Source: SZUA-186 sp041552135 (GTDB lineage: Bacteria > Pseudomonadota > Gammaproteobacteria > UBA9214). Taken from it: a stretch of DNA of 10,806 nt. Below are positions 1 through 4,874 of the stretch, piece after piece (position 1 is the first letter of the stretch; each line of letters starts with the position of its first letter). The translations under genes were made by a program, and so were the position numbers. Under the pieces are notes generated by a model. It had not been told where the DNA came from, did not search any database, and saw only the letters and a list, made by a program, of their open reading frames with translations. The stretch lies in assembly GCA_041552135.1 (NCBI GenBank), contig JBFELL010000098.1:1-10806 (forward strand), read 5' to 3'.

Positions 1-5
1 CCTGC

Positions 6-26
6 CCTTCTCCCGCAGGGAGAAGG
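6..26. terminator. Hairpin at left edge, possible terminator or palindromic repeat
   Basis: A perfect 9-bp inverted repeat (CCTTCTCCC / GGGAGAAGG) encloses a 3-base GCA loop. There is no T-run after it on the plus strand, so it is not a textbook intrinsic terminator. The minus-strand continuation lies outside the window. Similar pyrimidine-rich CTCTCCC/GGGAGAG palindromes are scattered in many GC-rich proteobacterial genomes, so a dispersed palindromic repeat is an alternative. The hairpin is seen directly; its role is inferred. Confidence 0.4.
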
Positions 27-256
27 AACGCCCTGTTCATCATGCAGTGACCCCTATTCATGTCCTGCGGGTCAGGATGGTTTGTATAACGGTGTTCATG
101 CAGCATGTTGCAAACAATCCAGACAAGGTTAACGGGACAGCAGTCAAATATTATACAACTTGCTGATATATATGGATATACTGGCCTTTCCCGGTGATGG
201 TTGGTATTGGCCTGGCTGGCGCCTTGCTTCAACCTCCCCGCAGGGCTTCGCGGTCC
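27..256. other. AT-rich intergenic region with no supportable gene
   Basis: Between the edge hairpin and the stop codon of the Sel1-repeat gene the sequence is clearly richer in A and T than the rest of the window, especially at about 105-180. It holds a perfect TATAAT on the minus strand (150-155) without a convincing -35 box, and a short dyad CATGC-A-GCATG at 97-107. Short open frames touch the left edge on both strands, but none has recognisable protein content. It may hold the promoter of a gene to the left; this is inference. Confidence 0.4.
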
Positions 257-658
257 TCAGGCGACCGTTTTCTGCGTGTCGTCGACGGGCAGCTCGCGGG
301 TAATCTTCTCGAGGCATGCCCTGGCCTCTTCATCGCCCTGGTCCGCGGCCTGCCGGAACCACTGCCCTGCTGCCCGGTAGTCACGTTCGACGCCATGCCC
401 GTGGTAGTACATCATGCCCAGATTGATCTGGGCATCGATGAATCCCTGAATGGCGGCCTTCTGGTACCAGCTGACGGCCGTTGCCAGGTCCTGTTCGACA
501 CCGGCGCCCTCGTCGTAGAGCACGCCGAGGTTGTACTGGGCCTCGGCATCGCCCAGTTCCGCCAGCGGCAGCCACTCGTTGTAGGCCGCCTGGTAGTCGC
601 CCTTCAGGTAGGACTGGTAGCCGCCGCCGAGGATGGTCCAGGTGGGCATGCCGGCCAT
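257..658 (-). CDS. Small Sel1-like repeat (TPR-related) protein
   Basis: A 133-residue helical-repeat protein. Two clear 36-residue Sel1 units are visible at about residues 38-73 and 74-109. Both follow the pattern AQ-x-NLG-x-x-Y, G-x-GVE-x-D, A-x-x-W(Y/F)-x-x-A. A divergent half unit lies before them (about 14-37) and a fragment after (110-120). Sel1 repeats usually form solenoid scaffolds for protein partners; no catalytic motif is seen, and the partner cannot be named. Many Sel1 proteins of this size carry a signal peptide, but here the N-terminus is short and not hydrophobic, with an in-frame TAG a little upstream (complement of 704-706), so a cytoplasmic location is likelier. The start has only a weak purine-rich site before it; ATG at 649 is an alternative. 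The gene is divergent from queD. Family confident, role unknown. Confidence 0.8.
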   Translation of the reverse strand: MAGMPTWTILGGGYQSYLKGDYQAAYNEWLPLAELGDAEAQYNLGVLYDEGAGVEQDLATAVSWYQKAAIQGFIDAQINLGMMYYHGHGVERDYRAAGQWFRQAADQGDEEARACLEKITRELPVDDTQKTVA

Positions 659-682
659 CAGAACGGGCCCCGGAAGTGGTGT

Positions 683-711
683 TTGACAGACATCAGGGAC
701 ATTCTAATGAT
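683..711 (+). promoter_or_regulatory. Candidate sigma70 promoter for queD
   Basis: A perfect TTGACA -35 box (683-688) is followed by a 17-bp spacer and AATGAT (706-711, 4 of 6 matches to TATAAT). It points to queD, whose preferred start is about 115 bp downstream. It overlaps the opposing candidate promoter of the Sel1-repeat gene. This is assigned by consensus match only. Confidence 0.35.
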
Positions 712-735
712 TTTCTTCCTATCCTGTATAGTCAA
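707..735 (-). promoter_or_regulatory. Candidate sigma70 promoter for the Sel1-repeat gene
   Basis: Read on the minus strand, TTGACT (complement of 730-735, 5 of 6) is followed by a 17-bp spacer and AATCAT (complement of 707-712, 4 of 6). It lies about 50 bp upstream of the start at 658. Its -10 region overlaps that of the opposing queD promoter, so the two would compete for polymerase. Consensus match only. Confidence 0.3.
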
Positions 736-828
736 TCCTGGGTGGCCCTAATAGAATGAACAGCAGGGGCGGCCAGCAAGGTCCCTTGATACATTCAGCA
801 TTCTTTGAAACAGGGCGGGAATCAGGGC

Positions 829-1236
829 ATGTACCGGGTCTCCAAATCAGTATCGTTCTGCTATGGCCACCGGCTGATGAACCATCAGGGGAAGTGCCGG
901 CACCTGCATGGCCATAATGCACGTGCCGTGATCACCCTGGAAAGCGACCGCCTGGACGAACTCGGCATGGTGGAGGATTTCACCACCGTCAAGCAACTGG
1001 TGTGGGAATGGCTGGATAGCGAGGTCGACCATACCCTGCTGCTGCACGAGGATGATCCGGTTTTGCCGTTGCTGGAAAACGCCGGCGAGCGGGTACGCGT
1101 CATGAAGGACAATCCGACCGCCGAGAATATCGCCCGCATGATTTTCGAGTTCGTCGACGGCAAGGGCTATCCGGTAGTTGAAGTCGCGCTGTGGGAGACG
1201 GATAACAGCCGCGCGAGTTACACCCGCGGGGGCTGA
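829..1236 (+). CDS. queD: 6-carboxytetrahydropterin synthase / 6-pyruvoyltetrahydropterin synthase family protein (QueD-like)
   Basis: Tunnelling-fold pterin enzyme. QueD converts 7,8-dihydroneopterin triphosphate to 6-carboxytetrahydropterin in queuosine (7-deazaguanine) biosynthesis, in the cytoplasm. In the 135-residue form the three zinc-ligand histidines are H14 (YGHRL), H27 and H29 (HLHGHN). C23 is the candidate catalytic cysteine (CxxxHxH arrangement), D67-H68 form the conserved DH pair, the PTAEN segment lies at 96-100, and E123 sits in WETDNSRASY near the C-terminus. Key residues of the family are therefore present. A longer frame begins with TTG at 805, but ATG at 829 sits just before the conserved start of the fold and has purine-rich sequence upstream, so I prefer it. 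No other queuosine genes (queC, queE, queF) are in the window, so a PTPS-like activity on another pterin remains possible. The next gene follows after 17 bp and may be cotranscribed. Confidence 0.85.
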   Translation: MYRVSKSVSFCYGHRLMNHQGKCRHLHGHNARAVITLESDRLDELGMVEDFTTVKQLVWEWLDSEVDHTLLLHEDDPVLPLLENAGERVRVMKDNPTAENIARMIFEFVDGKGYPVVEVALWETDNSRASYTRGG

Positions 1237-1253
1237 GCCACGACAGCTTCCGG

Positions 1254-2342
1254 ATGATGGCAATGACGACGATATCCATCCCCGGGCAGCGCGCAATACG
1301 CTATTGCTGCATGCCGGTGATGCTGTTTGTCTGTAGCGCGCTGTATGCTGCAGACGATGATGATTTTGACAATTTCGAAAAAAACGTCGATCACCTCGAG
1401 TTCGAGGACCAGCCGCTTGAAGAGCCGCTGGAATTTCCCGATTTCTTCAAACTCAGCTTCCTTGACCTGCGAGAGGACCTGCAGGAAGCGAAAGAGGCCG
1501 GCAAGGCCGGCATTGTGTTGTACTTCGGCCAGAAGTACTGTGCCTACTGCCAGAAGTTCCTCGAACATGACCTTGAGAACGAGGGTATCCAGACCTATCT
1601 GCTGAAGCACTTCGACGTTATCGGACTCGATATCCACGGGTACCGGACGGTTGTCGATATGCAAGGCAACGAGATGCTGGAAAGCCGTCTGGCGATCGAG
1701 GAAGGTACCAACTTCACGCCCTCGGTGATTTTTTACGACACGGAGGACGGCGAGGCGCTGCGGCTGCGCGGTTACTACCCGCCATACCGTTTTCTGGCGG
1801 CGCTGGAATACGTTGCCGACAGTCACCACCGGAAAGAGCGTTTCAGGGAGTACCTGGCGCGGGCCGATGTGCCACTGGTCTTCGAGCCCGGCGACATGAT
1901 CGAGGAGCCCTTCTTCATGCCAGGCCCCTACATGCTTGACCGCAGTCGCTGGCCGGCCGACAGGCCGCTGGCGGTGTTCTTCGAGCAGGGCAACTGCCAT
2001 GCCTGCGACGTGCTGCACAGCGGGCCGTTAAGCGAGCCCGAGATACGTGAACGCATCAGCCAGCTGGAAAGCGTGCAGCTGTCGTTCTGGGAGCAGACGC
2101 CGGTGGTGACACCGGCGGGCGAGCGCACCACGGTCAGGGAATGGGGCAGCAGTCTCGGGCTGTTCTACACGCCAACACTCATCTTCTTCGACGAAGACGG
2201 CAGTGAGATCATCCGGGTGGATTCCGTGGTGCAGTTTTACCGCCTGCGCAGCGTACTGGATTACATCCTCAGCGGCGGCTACCGGGAGCATGAAACCTTC
2301 CAGCGCTGGCGGCAGTCGAAGCGCCCGCGTATCTACAAGTAG
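1254..2342 (+). CDS. Secreted protein with two thioredoxin-like domains (SoxW-like)
   Basis: A 362-residue protein with an N-terminal signal sequence. It has basic residues near the start, a hydrophobic core at about 19-31 and likely cleavage near A32, so it is probably periplasmic. A very acidic linker follows (about 34-60). The first thioredoxin-like domain (about 70-190) has a CAYC redox motif at C96-C99 and the cis-proline loop T155-P156. The second (about 205-340) has CHAC at C248-C251 and T306-P307. Both CxxC pairs are intact, so two dithiol centres are predicted, with roles in disulfide exchange or repair of oxidised periplasmic proteins. The sequence resembles the thioredoxin-related SoxW-type group, but I cannot place it in a named pathway; no sox, dsb or cytochrome c maturation genes are nearby. 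The start has three close alternatives (ATG at 1254, 1257, 1263) and only a weak ribosome-binding site. It ends 17 bp from the convergent fabB stop. Confidence 0.8.
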   Translation: MMAMTTISIPGQRAIRYCCMPVMLFVCSALYAADDDDFDNFEKNVDHLEFEDQPLEEPLEFPDFFKLSFLDLREDLQEAKEAGKAGIVLYFGQKYCAYCQKFLEHDLENEGIQTYLLKHFDVIGLDIHGYRTVVDMQGNEMLESRLAIEEGTNFTPSVIFYDTEDGEALRLRGYYPPYRFLAALEYVADSHHRKERFREYLARADVPLVFEPGDMIEEPFFMPGPYMLDRSRWPADRPLAVFFEQGNCHACDVLHSGPLSEPEIRERISQLESVQLSFWEQTPVVTPAGERTTVREWGSSLGLFYTPTLIFFDEDGSEIIRVDSVVQFYRLRSVLDYILSGGYREHETFQRWRQSKRPRIYK

Positions 2343-2359
2343 TACGGGCGTCCCCCCGC

Positions 2360-3580
2360 TCAGTCGCCCTGGAAGCGCTGGAAAACCAGCGTGGCGTTGG
2401 TGCCGCCAAAGCCGAAGCTGTTCGACATCACCGTGTTCAGGCCGGTATTTGTTTTCGTCGACGTTACTATCGGGAAGTCGGTGCTGGCCGGATCCGGTTC
2501 GGTAATGTTGGCCGATGCACAGATGAAGTCATCGCGCATCATCAGCAGGGAGAAGATGGCCTCGTGCACGCCAGCAGCACCCAGCGAGTGTCCCGAGAGC
2601 GACTTGGTCGAGCTGATATCCGGTATGTTGTCACCGAACACGGTGCGTACCGCCTCGAGTTCGCGCATGTCGCCGACCGGTGTGCTGGTGCCATGTGCAT
2701 TGATGTAGTCGATGGGCGCGTCGAGGTCCTGCATGGCCTGCTGCATGCAGCGAACGGCACCCTCGCCCGACGGCTGTACCATGTCATAGCCGTCCGATGT
2801 GGCGCCATAGCCGACGACCTCGGCGTAGATCTTTGCGCCACGCCTGCGGGCGTGTTCGAGTTCCTCCAGTACCACCATGCCGCCACCGCCCGCGATGACA
2901 AAGCCGTCGCGCGTGGCATCGTAGGGCCGGGATGCCGTGGTAGGGGCTGCATTGTACTTCGATGACAGTGCGCCCATGGCGTCGAACATCAGTGTCAGCG
3001 TCCAGTGCAGTTCCTCGCCGCCGCCGGCAAACACGATATCCTGCTTGCCGAACTGGATCAGCTCAAAGCCGTTGCCAATGCAGTGGGCGCTGGTCGAGCA
3101 GGCTGAACTGATCGAGTAGTTGACGCCGTGGATTTTGAACGGGGTCGCCAGACAGGCCGAGGTGGTGCTGGACATGGTACGCGGCACCATATAGGGGCCG
3201 ACACGGCGGATGCCCTTCTCCCGCAGCAGATCCACCGCCTTCACGACATTCTCCGTGGATGCGCCGCCGGATCCGGAGATCAGTCCGGTACGCGGACTGG
3301 AGACCATGTCGTCTTCCAGTCCCGAGTCCTCGACCGCCTCCTGCATGGCGATGTAGTTGTAGGCCGAACTGTTGCCCATGAAACGGCGCAGCTTGCGGTC
3401 GATCCGCTCCTCTATGTCTATGTCGACCGTCCCGGCAACATGGCTGCGGAAGCCGAGTTCCTCGTATTCGGGGATGAATTCGATGCCGGAGCGCCCTTCC
3501 CGCAGGGCAGCAGCGGTCTCTTCCTTGTTATTGCCAAGACTTGAAACGGTACCGATACCGGTTACTACGACACGACGCAT
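2360..3580 (-). CDS. fabB: 3-oxoacyl-ACP synthase I (beta-ketoacyl-ACP synthase I)
   Basis: Condensing enzyme that extends acyl-ACP with malonyl-ACP. FabB-type enzymes also elongate cis-3-decenoyl-ACP, which makes them essential for unsaturated fatty acid synthesis. The 406-residue product has the thiolase-fold layout and the full catalytic set: C161 in SSACSTSAH, H296 in AHGTSTPVGD, K326 in the TKSLSGH segment and H331 in GHSLGAAG. The C-terminal NSFGFGGTNA motif is also present. These positions are two less than the E. coli FabB numbering, which supports the start at 3580 (MRRVVVTGIG). That start has AGGA spaced about nine bases upstream; an extended frame reaching 3658 would overlap fabA and add non-conserved residues. 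It lies 10 bp after fabA in the same direction, so the two are almost certainly one operon. Assignment to FabB rather than FabF rests on the sequence character and on fabA linkage. Confidence 0.95.
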   Translation of the reverse strand: MRRVVVTGIGTVSSLGNNKEETAAALREGRSGIEFIPEYEELGFRSHVAGTVDIDIEERIDRKLRRFMGNSSAYNYIAMQEAVEDSGLEDDMVSSPRTGLISGSGGASTENVVKAVDLLREKGIRRVGPYMVPRTMSSTTSACLATPFKIHGVNYSISSACSTSAHCIGNGFELIQFGKQDIVFAGGGEELHWTLTLMFDAMGALSSKYNAAPTTASRPYDATRDGFVIAGGGGMVVLEELEHARRRGAKIYAEVVGYGATSDGYDMVQPSGEGAVRCMQQAMQDLDAPIDYINAHGTSTPVGDMRELEAVRTVFGDNIPDISSTKSLSGHSLGAAGVHEAIFSLLMMRDDFICASANITEPDPASTDFPIVTSTKTNTGLNTVMSNSFGFGGTNATLVFQRFQGD

Positions 3581-3590
3581 GACAGGCTTC

Positions 3591-4133
3591 CTAGAAATTA
3601 TCCGTTGAGGTGAAAAGGCCAACGCGCAGCCCGCTGGCATGGTAAATCTCACGGCCATCTACCGAGACAGTGCCGTCGGCGATGCCCATGTTGAGTTTAC
3701 GCTGGATGACGCGCTTCATGTCGATGCGGTAGCTGACCAGCGTGTTCTTCGGTGTTACCTGGCCGGTAAACTTGACTTCGCCCGCACCCAGGGCGCGACC
3801 GCGACCTGGACCGCCGTTCCAGCCGAGGTAGAATCCGACCAGCTGCCACATGGCGTCGAGCCCCAGGCAGCCCGGCATGACCGGATCGCCATCGAAGTGG
3901 CAGCCGAAAAACCACAGGTCCGGCTTGATATCCAGTTCGGCGATGATGTGTCCCTTCCCATAGGCGCCACCGGTGTCGGCGATGTTGTTGATCCGGTCGA
4001 ACATCAGCATGGGCGGGAGGGGGAGCTGGGCATTGCCCGGCCCGAACATGTTGCCATGCCCGCAATCGATCAGTTCATTGTAGGTGAAGCTGCTTTTTTT
4101 CCGGGCAGCCGTGCTGGCCATGCTGTTTGACAT
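3591..4133 (-). CDS. fabA: 3-hydroxydecanoyl-ACP dehydratase / isomerase
   Basis: A 180-residue hot-dog fold enzyme. It dehydrates 3-hydroxydecanoyl-ACP to trans-2-decenoyl-ACP and isomerises it to cis-3-decenoyl-ACP, the branch point for unsaturated fatty acids. The catalytic histidine is H79 in the WFFGCHFDGDPVMPG segment and the partner aspartate is D93 in GLDAMWQLVGF. These match H70 and D84 of E. coli FabA with a nine-residue N-terminal offset. Length is close to the usual 170-180 residues. The start at 4133 has AGGA nine to ten bases upstream. First gene of a two-gene operon with fabB, 10 bp away; a sigma70-like promoter lies about 60 bp upstream. I see no obvious E. coli FabR or FadR operator, so regulation may differ from that of enterics. 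Confidence 0.97.
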   Translation of the reverse strand: MSNSMASTAARKKSSFTYNELIDCGHGNMFGPGNAQLPLPPMLMFDRINNIADTGGAYGKGHIIAELDIKPDLWFFGCHFDGDPVMPGCLGLDAMWQLVGFYLGWNGGPGRGRALGAGEVKFTGQVTPKNTLVSYRIDMKRVIQRKLNMGIADGTVSVDGREIYHASGLRVGLFTSTDNF

Positions 4134-4193
4134 AAATGCTGTTCCTGCGGGTTAGCCGAGCAAGTCGGAGGCGATCCGGGATAAAACGCCGCC

Positions 4194-4222
4194 ATTATCG
4201 CACGTTGCCGGGTGGCCGTTAA
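4194..4222 (-). promoter_or_regulatory. Candidate sigma70 promoter for fabA-fabB
   Basis: On the minus strand TTAACG (complement of 4217-4222, 4 of 6) is followed by a 17-bp spacer and GATAAT (complement of 4194-4199, 5 of 6). It sits about 60 bp upstream of the fabA start, inside the 107-bp gap after yajQ. Spacing and box quality make it the most convincing promoter in the window. It would let fabA-fabB be expressed independently of yajQ. Confidence 0.5.
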
Positions 4223-4240
4223 GTGCGTGTCCGGGCCTGA

Positions 4241-4723
4241 CTAGTCCCGGAAGTTGATGTATTGCAGCGGGATATCGAGGTTCGAGTCCCTGATGGCGCT
4301 GATGGCAGCCTGCAGGTCATCGCGCTTCTTGCCGCTGACCCGCACCTTGTCACCCTGGATGCTGCTCTGGACCCTGATTTTGCATTCCTTGATGAGCTTG
4401 ATGATCTTTCTGGCCATGTCCTGGTCAATGCCCTGGCGCACCGTGATATCCAGGCTGGCCTTTTTCCCGCTCCCCTCGACCTTGCCCGCGTCCAGGGCGG
4501 CGATGTCGATGCCGCGCTTTGCCATTTTCTGGTAGAGGATGTCCTGGATCTGCCGGATCTGGAAGTCGCTCTCGCTGCGCAGCGTCAGGACTCCCTCGGC
4601 CTGTGCAACGCCGGAGTCGGTGCCCTTGAAGTCATAACGGGTGCCAATCTCTCGATTGGTCTGGTCCACCGCGTTGGCGACCTCGTGCATGTCGATCTCC
4701 GAGACGATGTCGAATGAGGGCAT
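4241..4723 (-). CDS. yajQ: YajQ family nucleotide-binding protein
   Basis: A 160-residue protein with the YajQ family hallmarks: the MPSFDIVSE N-terminus, an ANAVDQ-x-x-RE-x-x-x-RYDFKGT segment (residues 16-35), a GID-x-x-ALD stretch, and the terminal PLQYINFRD. Family structures show two RNP-like alpha/beta domains. YajQ proteins bind nucleotides or RNA, and members in Xanthomonas and Pseudomonas have been reported to bind cyclic di-GMP and to act with a transcription factor. The usual length is about 160-165, so the start at 4723 is chosen; it has CAGGAG seven bases upstream, and a longer upstream frame is not conserved in character. Upstream, 151 bp away on the same strand, lies a response regulator with a degenerate GGDEF domain, which makes a c-di-GMP link worth testing. 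A perfect TATAAT lies about 50 bp before the start. Confidence 0.93.
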   Translation of the reverse strand: MPSFDIVSEIDMHEVANAVDQTNREIGTRYDFKGTDSGVAQAEGVLTLRSESDFQIRQIQDILYQKMAKRGIDIAALDAGKVEGSGKKASLDITVRQGIDQDMARKIIKLIKECKIRVQSSIQGDKVRVSGKKRDDLQAAISAIRDSNLDIPLQYINFRD

Positions 4724-4774
4724 GGTTGACTCCTGAGCGGGGATTTGTGCGGCATGGAAACCGGACGGGCTGCC

Positions 4775-4780
4775 ATTATA
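4775..4780 (-). promoter_or_regulatory. Candidate -10 box of a yajQ promoter
   Basis: A perfect TATAAT reads on the minus strand 51 bp upstream of the yajQ start. At the expected distance the -35 region (near 4798-4803, within a palindrome) matches the consensus poorly, so the promoter may need an activator or may be weak. Consensus match only. Confidence 0.35.
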
Positions 4781-4794
4781 GTCACTACCCCCGG

Positions 4795-4810
4795 GAAGCG
4801 GAACCGCTTC
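4795..4810. repeat. Inverted repeat upstream of yajQ
   Basis: The perfect dyad GAAGCGG / CCGCTTC has a two-base centre. It lies where the -35 box of the candidate yajQ promoter would be expected, so it could be an operator or simply a hairpin. It is one of several palindromes packed into 4786-4850. Confidence 0.4.
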
Positions 4811-4830
4811 GGTGTGCCCCGGGGTACTGT

Positions 4831-4850
4831 CCGGTGGCGGCTGCCACCGG
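4831..4850 (-). terminator. Hairpin after the response regulator gene, possible terminator
   Basis: A perfect 8-bp inverted repeat (CCGGTGGC / GCCACCGG) with a four-base loop lies 24 bp after the stop of the response regulator gene on the minus strand. No T-run follows, so it is either an atypical terminator or a 3'-end stabilising hairpin. A CCCCGGGG palindrome lies close by at 4817-4824. Confidence 0.45.
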
Positions 4851-4874
4851 GGAAAACGCAGGAATTCCGGAGTG

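Noticed and set aside
1..132. Plus-strand frame open from the left edge to TAA at 130, with several cysteines
   Set aside because: It reads through the edge hairpin, and its translation resembles no C-terminus I know; too short to support.
194..751. Plus-strand open frame of 185 codons opposite the Sel1-repeat gene
   Set aside because: It lies antisense to a gene with clear repeat motifs, and its translation shows no recognisable domain; it is a GC-driven shadow.
805..828. TTG start giving a longer QueD-like protein
   Set aside because: The extra eight residues are not typical of the family, and ATG at 829 lies right before the conserved fold.
737..828. PreQ1 riboswitch before queD
   Set aside because: No compact pseudoknot-like arrangement or typical A-rich tail could be recognised; the leader looks unstructured.
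1218..2018. Minus-strand open frame of 266 codons within the thioredoxin-like gene
   Set aside because: The plus strand has a signal peptide, two CxxC motifs and cis-prolines; the antisense frame has no coherent family pattern.
3581..3658. N-terminal extension of FabB to 3658
   Set aside because: It would overlap fabA, while catalytic residue numbering and AGGA spacing fit the start at 3580.
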